NCBI GenBank assembly: GCA_963667575.2
Contig: CAXXHY010000058.1
Coordinates: 27,954 to 91,953, forward strand
Direction of reading: 5' to 3'
DNA: 64,000 bases
From: G963665495 sp963667575
GTDB lineage: Bacteria > Desulfobacterota > Desulfovibrionia > Desulfovibrionales > Desulfovibrionaceae
Part shown: positions 47,001 to 56,587 of the stretch, piece after piece
Numbering within the stretch: position 1 is the first letter of the stretch
How the letters are laid out: every line of letters starts with the position of its first letter
The notes under the pieces: model-generated
Seen by the model: the letters and a program-made list of their open reading frames with translations, nothing else
Databases searched by the model: none
Told to the model about the DNA's origin: nothing
Made by a program: the position numbers and the translations under genes

Positions 47001-48330
47001 ACATCGAGCGTACGCTCCAGATCGCCTTCGGCAATGGCCTGGGCAAAATCCACTCCGTTGCGCAGAGGTGTGGGCGATGGTATGGGCTCCCCAGATGGCG
47101 AATCCGGCCATGAGCAGGGAAATGAGACCTCCGACCAGGGCCAGGGACAGGCGCAGACTGGTGATGGGAGACAGCAGGTCGGATTCGTTGATTTCCACAA
47201 GCATGGCCCCAGCGGGTTCCTGCCGCGTCCACCGGACCGTAGGCGGTCAGCGTGGGTTTTCCGACGTTAATTGGAGGCCGTGAGCAAACCGCGATTTTCC
47301 CTGCAGTGCGTCGCGGACCGCCAGGGTATTGATGGAAGCCAGCTCCGGATGGAGCAGGGGCGGACTTGATATTGCGATTTTCCGGATCGTGGAGTGTATT
47401 GGTCCGGGGGCAGGTAATCCGGGCCAACGAGAAAGGACTCTTCCGCTGCTGCTCAGACCTGTGTGGTCATCCAGGATGGACTGGACATCGGCGGGGAGCC
47501 ACCACAAAACACGATCACGCCAAAGGTATCTCCCTGTTGCATGACCGGGGCGGCCACGAACAGGCTGGGCTCGTTGAAGTTCGGCTGGTAGAGCGAAAGG
47601 TCCGTCCAGGCCACTTTGGATGCCGGCAAGGCCGAGGCATCCCGGTAAACGGTTCCGAGTCCGGTCTGGGCAAAGGGGCCGTTTTCCAGTGAGCTGGCGA
47701 AATCCGTGTTGTTGGCCAGCGAATAGACCACCTGGTTGTTTCTCGTGGAGACGAGCAGAATGTCGCGGTATCCGTTGCGTTTGGCGAAAGCGGGCAGAAA
47801 GGCGTCGAGTTGCTGGTGCAGGACGGCGTAGGAGGAGTTGTCCTCCATGGAGGCGGTGCCCAGGTTGTAAGGCATAGCGCAGGGCCACGGAATTGTCGTT
47901 GAGCTGGCCCCAGGTAGGGATCCGGTTTGCGTCCGTTGTTGCGTTTTATGTACTCTGTGGAATAGATGGATTCGAAATGGTTCTGGAGCTGCCGGCCGCA
48001 TGGACGTAATTTTTTCCTTGTCCAGGGAGTTGGCGCTGGAAAAGGAATCGTAGGCTCTGGACAGCAGGCGCAGGGGGACGACAACTGCCGGGTTTTCCGC
48101 CAGGAACAGCAGGTCGTTGGATTACTTCCGTCGAAATAAGTATGCACGGCCTGGGTTTTGGTTCTCCTCACCGTGTCCAGCTGTTTCGCCGATTGTTCCT
48201 TCAAAGCTTCGGCAGCACCTCTGCTGCCCCACCAGCCGGTGATGCACAAGGTCGTCAATGTGGCCGCGAGCAGGGCTATCAGCAGCTTTGGTCTTGACGC
48301 CCATATCCATGATTTCGTGCTATTTCTCAA
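43998..48330 (-). pseudogene. Large hybrid histidine kinase with three receivers, 5' part broken by many frameshifts
   Basis: Reassembled across frames, this is one protein of about 1,440 residues: membrane span, periplasmic Cache-like region, second span, HAMP, GAF, long coiled coil, HisKA (SHELRTPLNS), HATPase_c (GTGLGLSIS) and three receiver domains (ILDIGLPGMDG, ILDLGLAGMSG, LMDIMMPEMDG). From 43998 to about 46380 it is intact. Between about 46380 and 48130 the frame changes roughly 14 times, yet each piece continues the same protein in turn, for example MEDNSSYAVLHQQLDAFLP, then LLHPELASINTLAVRDAL, then NGVDFAQAIAEGDLERTLD. The longest single frame is 43998-47204. TTG at 48330 with GGGAGG upstream is the likely start. 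The pattern suggests local indel errors more than decay. The gene lies between an upstream kinase and cheR. Confidence 0.75.
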
Positions 48331-48408
48331 TCTTTATTGCCTCCCACGACTGAAAACTTCTTGGTCTGGTCATCCTGTGCCCCGTGGCCATGAACGCGTT
48401 TGGAGTGT

Positions 48409-51174
48409 TCATGGTTGGGTACGGTCCGATGCGGATTTGATACTTTTGGCGCTGCAGATGGAAGAAACAGAGGCCGCGGATTTGTTGGGCACGATGGGCA
48501 GTGCGATGCTGAAGGTGCTGCCTTTGTCGGGGGTGGAATCCGCCCAGATCCGGCCATCGTAATGCTCGATGATCTTTCCTTGCAGATGGTCAGGCCGAGC
48601 CCGGTTCCTCTGGGTTTTTTCGTGCAGAATGTCTTCATAGGCGACCTGGTGAAATTTTTCGAAAATCTTGTCCAGGTCGTCTTGGGGAATGCCCATGCCC
48701 GTATCCTGGACCTGAATGTGCAGCATGTCGCCGTCATGGGGAAAAGCGCGAACCGTCACAGACCCTTTGTCCGTGAATTTGGCCGCGTTGCTGAGAAAGT
48801 TGATGATTACCTGGCTCAGTCTGTCCGGGTCGATGCGGATGACAGGCAGACTGTCGGGAATTTCGATGCACAGCTCCACGTCCTGCTTTTCACGGAAGTC
48901 CGCAGAAAGCGCACGCACGGCCTGCTTGATGAGTTCCGAGGGCTCGAGTTCGATGTCACGCCATTGCATGCGCCCGGATTCGATCTTGTTCAGGTCAAGG
49001 ACGTCGTTGATCAGGCGGGACAGGCGGTCGCCTTCGTGAATGATGATATCGAGGTTGTCGTCTATGCGGGCACGCAGTCGTTCGAGGTTTTTATGTCCGT
49101 CCGCAACAGGCCAGAACGATTTGGCCAGATCCCGGTGGATGAGCTTGGCAAAGCCGAGAATGGAGGTCAACGGCGTGCGCAGTTCGTGGGATACGGAAGA
49201 GACGAACATGGTTTTCATCTTGTCCAGATCCCGCAGGCGGCGGTTGGCTGTTTCCAGTTTGACGGCCTCGTCCTCGAGTTTTCTGGTGCGTTCGGCAACC
49301 TGGTCCTCGAGGCGGTTGGTCAGGGCGGTGAGTTCCCTGTTGGCCTGCTGCAGCTCCTCCTGCTGTTGCCGCAGCCGGGTTTCGGACTGCTTGAGCGCTT
49401 CGGTCTGCTGGGCGAGTTCCTTGTTTGCGTCGCGCAGAGCCGTTTTCTGCTTCTGCAGGGATTCTTCCTTTTCGCGCAGGGCCTCGGCCTGCTGTTCGAG
49501 TTCGATATTAGTCTGGCTGAGCAGGCTTTGTCGCACGCGCAGATCCGTGGCCTGTTCCCTGGTGGTTTCCAGCAGTTCATGGATGCGCGTACGGGATATG
49601 GCCGCGTGCAGGCTGATGCCGATGGTTTCCAGGTTCTGGCGGACGAATTGCACCTGCAGCGGAGAATAGGAGTCGCATGTGCCCACCACCAGCACGCCGA
49701 GCAGCCGGCCGGCAAAGGAAATGGGCGCCAGGAGATATTCTTTCAATCGACTGTGTCCGTCCAGGTGGCTCAGGGCAGGCAGGTCGACCCCATGGCTCTT
49801 CAGGACACGCAGTTCGCGGTCCATTCCGGCCTGCCCCACGGCGCCTTCTCCCAGGGAGAAGTTCTCATAGGGATTCGGGCGGCCTTCCATGGCGTATCCT
49901 GAACTCAGGCAAAGCATGTTTTCTTCGTTCAGCAGGTAGATGGCGCTCAGCTGTCCGTCCAGGCAACTGGTCAGGATGTTGACGAGACGTTGCGCCGCCT
50001 CATCTCCGTCCCAGTCGCCGCGCAGGCCGTCATCCAGCCTCTCCTTGGTGGTACGCAGCCAGTTCTGGTCCTTGAGCCGGCGGACGAGCCTGCGAAAATG
50101 CAATCCTATCAGACGCCATTCCTCTGATCCTTCAGGCAGGGCAACGGTATCGTACTGTCCTTTGCCCAGGGCGGCGAACCCCCGCCTGAGGGCTTCCATG
50201 GGCTGCTTGATGCCGGATCTGACCAGAAACAGGGAAAAGCGGCTGACGCAGATGCTGACCAGGACGGCCAGCACGAGAGCCGCGCCAATGGTTTTGTAGG
50301 CGCTGAGGGCGGCGTCCTTGTTGCGTTGGATGACCGTGGTCGCCAGGTGCTGGTCGCGTGCTTCCAGGCTGCTGTACACCCAGGAAATACTCGCTGCGAT
50401 GGCCTGCCGCAGGTTCTCCAGGGCGTTTTTTTGTTCCACAAGCTCAGTGCGCAGCCTGATGAGGGAGTGAAACAATGTGCTGCATTGCCTGATGGAAGAA
50501 CCGAGCTGCGCATGGGAGACTGCCGCTTTGTTGAATTCCTGCCACAGGGAGCGCAGTCCGGCATGTCCGGGTGGTTCCGTGGCCAGGGAATTGTCCTGGA
50601 GAGAGTCGGGGATGTCGCCGGTTTCACGGAGCATGATTTCAGTAAGGAACTGCCTGGCCTGTGTGGTCAGGGGCGTCAGAGAGACGCGACTTCCATCGGA
50701 TACGCCCAGACGTTGCTCCAGGGACTGCAGTGCCGCGGACGTCTGGGCCAGCAGCGTTTTCTGGCGTTGCACGGATTTTTGCAAGTCCACTGCGCCCTGG
50801 ACAAACTGGATAAAGTTGATGTTCAGATGATTGAGCGCCTTGCGGGAATCGGTCAGAGCCCTTGATTCCGACAGTCTGGCCAGCTGATTTTCCAGCTGAT
50901 TGCTCCTGGTGAGAAAGGTCTGTTCGTCCACGAACTTGCCTGTGATGATCCCGTCCATGGCCGAGAACAGGCTGGAGAGTTGGCGTCCGGTTTGCGAACT
51001 GTTCATTACCACGTCGAGATCTTCGTCCACCAGGGTCTGCAGCCCGTTGCCGAGCCTGAAAAAAGAGACCAGTACCAGGATGAGAATGGTGGCGAATGCG
51101 AGGCAAATAAGAATATTGAGAAATAACAGGCGGGAGGAGATCTTTGATTGGGAGGGGATGAAATTGAATCGCAT
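48409..51174 (-). CDS. Membrane sensor histidine kinase (HAMP-GAF-HisKA), two compensating indels near the C-terminus
   Basis: A 921-residue kinase: span 1 (about 15-42), a long helical periplasmic sensor region (about 43-290), span 2 (about 291-315), HAMP, GAF (about 390-540), coiled coil (545-660), HisKA with SVSHELRTPLTSILGF and HATPase_c. The N box and G1 box (DTGMGIPQDD) are normal, but at 48577-48625 the predicted frame reads HEKTQRNRARPDHLQGK. The next frame gives GTGLGLTICKE, the proper G2 ATP lid, before the original frame resumes with IIEHYDGRIWADS. One extra and one missing base about 40 nt apart explain this, most simply as sequence error. It is the first gene of a minus-strand run with the hybrid kinase and cheR. 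Confidence 0.85.
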   Translation of the reverse strand: MRFNFIPSQSKISSRLLFLNILICLAFATILILVLVSFFRLGNGLQTLVDEDLDVVMNSSQTGRQLSSLFSAMDGIITGKFVDEQTFLTRSNQLENQLARLSESRALTDSRKALNHLNINFIQFVQGAVDLQKSVQRQKTLLAQTSAALQSLEQRLGVSDGSRVSLTPLTTQARQFLTEIMLRETGDIPDSLQDNSLATEPPGHAGLRSLWQEFNKAAVSHAQLGSSIRQCSTLFHSLIRLRTELVEQKNALENLRQAIAASISWVYSSLEARDQHLATTVIQRNKDAALSAYKTIGAALVLAVLVSICVSRFSLFLVRSGIKQPMEALRRGFAALGKGQYDTVALPEGSEEWRLIGLHFRRLVRRLKDQNWLRTTKERLDDGLRGDWDGDEAAQRLVNILTSCLDGQLSAIYLLNEENMLCLSSGYAMEGRPNPYENFSLGEGAVGQAGMDRELRVLKSHGVDLPALSHLDGHSRLKEYLLAPISFAGRLLGVLVVGTCDSYSPLQVQFVRQNLETIGISLHAAISRTRIHELLETTREQATDLRVRQSLLSQTNIELEQQAEALREKEESLQKQKTALRDANKELAQQTEALKQSETRLRQQQEELQQANRELTALTNRLEDQVAERTRKLEDEAVKLETANRRLRDLDKMKTMFVSSVSHELRTPLTSILGFAKLIHRDLAKSFWPVADGHKNLERLRARIDDNLDIIIHEGDRLSRLINDVLDLNKIESGRMQWRDIELEPSELIKQAVRALSADFREKQDVELCIEIPDSLPVIRIDPDRLSQVIINFLSNAAKFTDKGSVTVRAFPHDGDMLHIQVQDTGMGIPQDDLDKIFEKFHQVAYEDILHEKTQRNRARPDHLQGKIIEHYDGRIWADSTPDKGSTFSIALPIVPNKSAASVSSICSAKSIKSASDRTQP

Positions 51175-51747
51175 ATATCTCTCAAAAAAAGTCTAGCTAG
51201 GAAATTGGGAACGGTTGGTACACGCGTTCATACGGTCTGTTTGGATGGTGAACGACCGGCCATGACACAATGCCAACTTCTCCCCCACAGGATTTGAAAG
51301 TGTGCCGTTGCGAGTAAAATTGTCAGGATTTGAAAGGTTAAGAAGAGGTATACGATGTCATGATTCAATTTGTTAACTGGTATACTCGAAAGGTTTGGAA
51401 TGGGCAAGCGTTCTTAAGACAAGAGCCATTACCATTGCAAAATTGTATAATCATCTATTACTATTACATATTATTAACTTTATTTATACCCGTATATATA
51501 GGGTAAAGACTACAAAAGATTTGTTGGAAAATCTTGACAATTCGAACAGGTTTGAGGGTATTATGATAAGCTGAAAATAGCGCGGAACTGTTCGGTACAG
51601 GCCAGCTGCACATTTCCTTTTTTTTTTCCGTTCACAAAGGGGCCTTGTGCTGATACGATGTATGGAAAAGATGCCTGCATCTTCAGGGTAGCTGCTTGTG
51701 CTACACTGTCCAGCGTGGTTGTAAATGTAGATAAAGGTAGTTGAGAT
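51175..51747. other. AT-rich divergent control region
   Basis: A 573-bp gap between the minus-strand kinase operon and the plus-strand pseudo-receiver/TPR gene. An inverted repeat TACCC/GGGTA lies at about 51489-51507. TTGACA (51536-51541) and TATTAT (51561-51566) are a possible promoter with a long 19-bp spacer, leaving a leader of roughly 170 bases before the next ATG. No convincing gene; a minus-strand 85-codon frame at 51561-51818 is mostly antisense to the TPR gene. Confidence 0.45.
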
Positions 51748-53112
51748 ATGGCGCTCGCAGGTAACATCGATATTCGTTTGAAGCAGTACGAAACAGCTGT
51801 GGTGGATTTTATCCGCAAGGAATCAGGTTATTTTTTACTTTGTACCCATGATCAGACATTCGTACGCATTATGCGTAATACCATCTCCAAGCATCTTGCC
51901 GTGGAGGAGGATTGCATAGCCACCGTCACGGATGAAAATAAAATTCTGAAGTCTGTTCAGGCGGCTACGCAGCACAAAAAAAACATTCTTCTTTTTATCG
52001 AGCGCGTTTTCAATAATAAGGAAACAAGCTTTTTGATCAAACAGATCAAGGAAGCCTTCAACCAGGTCAAGATCGTCATTCTTACTGCTGATGCCGAAAG
52101 ACAGCGTCTTGTGCTTTTGCATGAAATTGGCGCCAATAACTTCATTTCCAAGCCTATTTCCATCAATACGCTCATCGAAAAAATCGCTTTTACGGTCAAG
52201 CCGCAGGGTAAATTGGGCAAAACCATCGACCAGGGCAAACATTTTATCGAGATCGGCAATTATGAGGACGCCCTGAAAGTGGCGCGTCAGGTCCTGGAAA
52301 TGAAGCCCAACAGCGCGGCCGGACTGCTTATCCTGGGGGATGCCTACAAGGGCATGAAGAAAAACGAAAAGGCTGTGGAGGCATATGAAGAGGCCAGCCG
52401 TCAGGCCAAAATGTACCTGGAGCCGCTCAAAAAACTGGCCGATTTCTACGGGGACATCGGCGACACTGACAATCAACTCAAATACCTGGAAAAACTCGAT
52501 CGCCTGAGCCCCTTGAATGTGGAACGCAAAGTGGATATCGGCATCATCCATGTGAACAGGGGCAATGAGGAAAAAGCCGACGAACTGTTCGAAATGGCTC
52601 TTGGACAGGCCAAGAAAGAGGCCATGGTCTATATCGAAGAACTTTCCACCCGGATCGGCGACATCTACACGCACAAGAATCCGGAAAAGGCCGAGGCCTT
52701 TTATCGCAAGGCTCTGGCCACCAAGGGCGACAATCTGGACAAAAGCGACATCAAGACGTTCAACCTTCTGGGCATTGCCTTGCGCAAGCAGGGCAAGTGG
52801 CGCGACGCCATCATCGAATATCAGAAGGCCGTTCAGATTTCACCGGACGATGAAAATCTGTTCTACAATGCTGCCATGGCGTACGCGGAAGGCCGGGATT
52901 ACCGCAAGGCCCTGAACAGTCTGGCAAAGTGCACGAGCCTCAATCCGAATTTCCACAAGCGCGATGCGGTTCTGTCCTACAACATGGGACTCATTTATTC
53001 CAAAACAGGGGACAGGAAGCGTACGCTTCATTATATGAACGCCGCGCTGGAAATCGACCCTGCGTTTGAAAAGGCCAAAAGATATCTCGCCAAGCTGGAA
53101 AAGAAAGACTGA
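51748..53112 (+). CDS. Pseudo-receiver domain plus TPR repeat protein
   Basis: A 454-residue cytoplasmic protein. Residues about 25-150 have a response-regulator fold. The usual phospho-acceptor Asp is not visible: the strand reads NILLFIERVF, with Glu85 near the site. T113 (ILTADAE) and K135 (ISKPIS) are kept. Residues about 155-450 hold around seven TPR units (for example GNYEDALKVARQVLEMKPNS, KWRDAIIEYQKAVQISPDD, DRKRTLHYMNAALEIDP). It probably works as a phosphorylation-independent adaptor by protein contact. It is divergent from the kinase-kinase-CheR run, which may be functionally linked. It converges on an MFS gene with a 9-bp gap. Confidence 0.85.
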   Translation: MALAGNIDIRLKQYETAVVDFIRKESGYFLLCTHDQTFVRIMRNTISKHLAVEEDCIATVTDENKILKSVQAATQHKKNILLFIERVFNNKETSFLIKQIKEAFNQVKIVILTADAERQRLVLLHEIGANNFISKPISINTLIEKIAFTVKPQGKLGKTIDQGKHFIEIGNYEDALKVARQVLEMKPNSAAGLLILGDAYKGMKKNEKAVEAYEEASRQAKMYLEPLKKLADFYGDIGDTDNQLKYLEKLDRLSPLNVERKVDIGIIHVNRGNEEKADELFEMALGQAKKEAMVYIEELSTRIGDIYTHKNPEKAEAFYRKALATKGDNLDKSDIKTFNLLGIALRKQGKWRDAIIEYQKAVQISPDDENLFYNAAMAYAEGRDYRKALNSLAKCTSLNPNFHKRDAVLSYNMGLIYSKTGDRKRTLHYMNAALEIDPAFEKAKRYLAKLEKKD

Positions 53113-53121
53113 CCATTTCTA

Positions 53122-54360
53122 TTATTTCATAAAAGCCGCAGCCGCTGCAAAAGCCAGCAGCGCAATGGCGGCTCCGCCGAAAAACACCCAGTTGATGCCG
53201 CCCAGGGCGAACATGCCGGCCATGATGGGCGGTCCGATGGTCTGCCCCAGGCGCAGCACCGTGGCATTCATGGACATGAATCCGCCCCGGAGTTCCGGCG
53301 GTGCCAGGTCGCTCAGCAAGGACTGAGTGCAGGGAACGTTCATTCCCTGTCCCATGCCGAAGAGAAAAATGGGCAGGGCGAACCACCAGAGCGACGGCAT
53401 CAGAGACAGGCAGACGCAGGCCAGCCCATATATCAGAAATGCTCCCTTGAACAACACAGCCTCGGAAAAACGCCGGGACAGATTGCCCACCTGTGAGGCG
53501 ATCAATCCTGTGACAAAGGCTGAAATGGACATCAGCAGGCCGATCTGGAATGGCGTGGCCCCGAAGCCATGCCCCATGCGGATGGGCATGTAGGTCAGGA
53601 AGGGGCCGTAGATCAGGACAAAAGTGCACAGGGTGGCGAAAAAAAGCGCCAGAACCCTGCGGTCCGACAACCCCGTGGCCATGCTGGACAAGTAGCTGCG
53701 CAAATTGCTTTCTACCTTGGGCTCGGGGGTGTTGAGGGAAAAAAGCACCCAGAATCCCACGGGAAAGGCCAGGACCGGCAGAAAAAAGGGCACATGCCAG
53801 TTGATGGCCGCCAGCCCGCCACCAAGCACGGGGTAGGATGCCACGGCCAGGCTCAGGGCCCCGGCATTGAGTCCGAGGGCCGTGGTGCGCGTACGCCCCT
53901 GGTACATGTCGCTGATGATTGTCAGGTTCAGCGCCCCCAGCGGTGCGGCTCCCAGACCTTGCAGAAAACGAAAGAACAGCAGCCAGTGAAAATCTCTGGC
54001 CAGACCGCAGCAGATGCCGCTAACTCCAAAGAAAAACAGGGCCGGCACCAGCATGCGTTTGCGGCCGTAACGGTCCGCGAATACGCCGATGATGGGGGTG
54101 AGAAACACGCCCGGTATGGTGAAAAAGGTGATCAGCAGGCCGATATTGGCTGTGGAGGTGCCCGGCAGCTTGTTGAGGATGTCCGGAAAGGTGGGGGCGA
54201 TGCTGGTCACTCCCATGACCACCATGCAGGTGACGCTGAAAATGATCTGGAGGTTCCTGTCCCGCAACAGTTCCCTGACCGAGAGCTCGCGCGTATCGTT
54301 CAATGAAGTTCCTTTGGTTGGACATGAAGAGGCCTCAGCTTCGTCTAAGTCATACGCCAT
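53122..54360 (-). CDS. MFS transporter (drug:H+ antiporter-like)
   Basis: A protein of about 393-412 residues with twelve predicted spans. It has the MFS loop 2-3 signature GVFADRYGRKRMLVPAL and a GALNLTIISDMYQGRTRTTALG segment, close to DHA1-type exporters. The substrate is unknown. The ATG at 54360 has a weak ribosome site, whereas a TTG at 54303 has AAGGA 6 bases upstream and gives a shorter cytoplasmic tail; the shorter form may be correct. The gene is divergent from a small thioesterase gene. Confidence 0.85.
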   Translation of the reverse strand: MAYDLDEAEASSCPTKGTSLNDTRELSVRELLRDRNLQIIFSVTCMVVMGVTSIAPTFPDILNKLPGTSTANIGLLITFFTIPGVFLTPIIGVFADRYGRKRMLVPALFFFGVSGICCGLARDFHWLLFFRFLQGLGAAPLGALNLTIISDMYQGRTRTTALGLNAGALSLAVASYPVLGGGLAAINWHVPFFLPVLAFPVGFWVLFSLNTPEPKVESNLRSYLSSMATGLSDRRVLALFFATLCTFVLIYGPFLTYMPIRMGHGFGATPFQIGLLMSISAFVTGLIASQVGNLSRRFSEAVLFKGAFLIYGLACVCLSLMPSLWWFALPIFLFGMGQGMNVPCTQSLLSDLAPPELRGGFMSMNATVLRLGQTIGPPIMAGMFALGGINWVFFGGAAIALLAFAAAAAFMK

Positions 54361-54502
54361 CCAATGATCAAGCGCTAATCCGTCTGCTTCGGATACAGCA
54401 GAAGTCTCTGGGGGTACTCAGTGGCCTGATTGTTGCGGGAGCCTTGACAAGCGGGTATGCAGAAATGGTTATGCAACATACGTACAGTTTCAGGAGGTTC
54501 CC

Positions 54503-54916
54503 ATGCAACAGGATGTCGCGGCCTTTATTGCCGCCCATGACGCGTTCATCAATCTGCTCGGTATACGGATAACCGAAGCGGTCCCCGGACGGGCGACGGC
54601 CGTGCTCGATCTGGAGGCAAAGCATCTCAACAGTTTCGGCACGGTTCATGGCGGCGTTTTGTTTTCCCTGGCCGAATGCGCTTTTGGCGTTGCCGCAAAC
54701 GCCCACGGCAAATTATCCGTGGCCGTAAACTGTTCCATCACCTTTACAAAGCCCGGACTGCAGGGGCAGTTGAGCGCAGTGGCCCGCGAAACCAGTAAAG
54801 GACCGCGCATTTCCTCCTATGCCGTGGAAATCAGCAATGATGCCGGAGAGATCATTTCCACCTATCAGGGGCTGGCCTATCATCGCAAGGAATGCTTTCC
54901 GCCGCAACGCGGCTGA
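54503..54916 (+). CDS. PaaI-type hotdog thioesterase
   Basis: A 137-residue single hotdog domain with the PaaI-family features: NSFGTVHGGVLFSLAECAFGVAAN (the HGG loop and following helix hold the active site) and the SVAVNCSITFTKPG strand. It should hydrolyse an acyl- or aryl-CoA thioester in the cytoplasm as a tetramer. The ribosome site AGGAGG lies about 7 bases upstream. It converges on murJ with a 3-bp gap. No phenylacetate or other CoA pathway genes are nearby, so the substrate is open. Confidence 0.9.
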   Translation: MQQDVAAFIAAHDAFINLLGIRITEAVPGRATAVLDLEAKHLNSFGTVHGGVLFSLAECAFGVAANAHGKLSVAVNCSITFTKPGLQGQLSAVARETSKGPRISSYAVEISNDAGEIISTYQGLAYHRKECFPPQRG

Positions 54917-54919
54917 AGC

Positions 54920-56416
54920 TTATTTGCGTCGCAGTCCCTGGAGCAGAAGAAGAGCTTCGGGCCTTTTGAGCAGAATCCCCGCGTACAGGTAGATGGCCCC
55001 CCAGAAAGGAATCTGGGCCAGTGCCCAGAAGACGGATCCGCTGCTGCTGGCCACGTACCAGCTTCCCAGCCCCACCAGCAGCGCCAGAATTGCGCACGGC
55101 AAACCGGATGTGATCAGGGCTCTCCAGGCGCACCGGACGTCAGGCAGGGTCCGCGCGCCGCGTATCAGCAGCAGCACATTGCCCCAGGAAGCCAGGGAAG
55201 TGGCCAGGGCGATTCCCGTATGTCCGAGCCAAGGCATCAGCACCACTGACAACAGCAGAAAAATAACAATGCTCGCTCCCGCCAGGATCAGAGGCGTCCG
55301 GGTGTTTTGCTGCGCGTAAAAGGCGGCAAGCAGCGGGCGGACCAGGGCCAGAGCCGGCAGTCCGAGGCTGTAGGCCGTCAGAGCCTGGGCCGTGGCGGAG
55401 CCGTCCGCGCTGTCAAAGGCCCCATGTCCGAACAGGGCAGAGACCACGGGCAGAGCCAGGGCGATGAGGCCAGCGGCCGCGGGAAGGGCCAGGAACAGGG
55501 ACAGCCGGAGAGAGTCCTGAAGGACCTCGTTGAAGCGCGCGGTTTCCTGCCTTCCGGCCAGGGTTGCCAGACGCGGCAGAGCCGCCTGCCCCACGGCCAC
55601 GCCGAACACGGCCAGGGGAAACTGCACCAGCCTGTCCGCGTAGTACAGGCTGGAGATGCTGCCGTGGGCCAGGAAAGAGGCCAGAATGGAAGAAAGCAGC
55701 ACATTGATCTGGAACACGGCCGCGCCGAGCACCATGGACGGCATGGCTCTGCCCAAAGGGGCCACTTCGGGATCCGCAATCCGCATGGATCCGCGCCAGG
55801 CGAGCCCTGCGCGTCGCAGGGCGGGCTGCTGCATGAACCATTGCAGAAAACCGGCGAAACACATGCCCCAGGCCAGCGAACGGGCTGCATCGAGTCCGAA
55901 GAGCCAGGCCAGGCCAGCGGATGTGATCAGCGAAATATTCAGCACGCAGGGGGCCAGGGCGGGGATGAGAAAATGTTCCTGCGCATTGAGTACGCCCATG
56001 CACAGGGCCGCGGCGGTGACGGTCAGCGCGTAGGGCAGGCAGATGCGTACCAGCTCCGTGGTCCGGTCCAGCAGGGCGGGATCGGCCGCAAAGCCCGGCG
56101 CCAGCACCAGGGTGAGCGGATGGGCCAGAAACAACGCCAGCAGCAGCACGGCGCCTCCCGTGAGCAGCAGCCAGAACATGGCGGAACGGGTCATGGCAAA
56201 GGCGCGTGCCAGGCCCGCGGCGTCCCGCAGGGTGGTGAAGCGCGTGACGAACGCCATGCTCAGGGAACCTTCCGCAAACAACCTGCGCATCAGGTTGGGC
56301 AGGCGCAGGGCCACGAACAACGCATCGGCCAGCGGACCGGCTCCCAGCACGTAGGCAATGACCATGTCCCGGACAAATCCCAGGATTCTGCTGGCCAGAG
56401 CGGCAATGGAAAGCAC
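54920..56416 (-). CDS. murJ: Lipid II flippase MurJ (MviN)
   Basis: A polytopic protein of at least 498 residues with about fourteen spans, of the MOP exporter/MurJ family, which moves lipid II across the inner membrane for peptidoglycan synthesis. Family segments include LASRILGFVRDMVIAYVLGAGPLADALFVALRLPNLMRRLFAEGSLSMAFV at the N-terminus and VAVGQAALPRLATLA. The GTG at 56416 is probably not the real start: the frame stays open upstream and reads SSKIAANAAVLSIAA, the usual MurJ opening. No ATG, GTG or TTG lies there before the stop. An ATT at 56474-56476 with GAGG 6 bases upstream is a candidate rare start. Confidence 0.92.
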   Translation of the reverse strand: MLSIAALASRILGFVRDMVIAYVLGAGPLADALFVALRLPNLMRRLFAEGSLSMAFVTRFTTLRDAAGLARAFAMTRSAMFWLLLTGGAVLLLALFLAHPLTLVLAPGFAADPALLDRTTELVRICLPYALTVTAAALCMGVLNAQEHFLIPALAPCVLNISLITSAGLAWLFGLDAARSLAWGMCFAGFLQWFMQQPALRRAGLAWRGSMRIADPEVAPLGRAMPSMVLGAAVFQINVLLSSILASFLAHGSISSLYYADRLVQFPLAVFGVAVGQAALPRLATLAGRQETARFNEVLQDSLRLSLFLALPAAAGLIALALPVVSALFGHGAFDSADGSATAQALTAYSLGLPALALVRPLLAAFYAQQNTRTPLILAGASIVIFLLLSVVLMPWLGHTGIALATSLASWGNVLLLIRGARTLPDVRCAWRALITSGLPCAILALLVGLGSWYVASSSGSVFWALAQIPFWGAIYLYAGILLKRPEALLLLQGLRRK

Positions 56417-56587
56417 GGCCGCGTTGGCGGCGATCTTCGAACTGTCGTCCGGGCTATCGGGCTGGTTTCTGGAAATGGCGGACCTCGGGCTGCTTGAAAA
56501 TGTATGCCGTCAAATGGTTCGGGAGAATTGCGGACCTGTGGTCATCCGGGTGTCTGGGTATCCGTGCTGCGCATCAGGCCGCATGGA

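Noticed and set aside
51561..51818. 85-codon minus-strand frame overlapping the start of the pseudo-receiver gene
   Set aside because: Mostly antisense to the TPR gene leader and without protein features.
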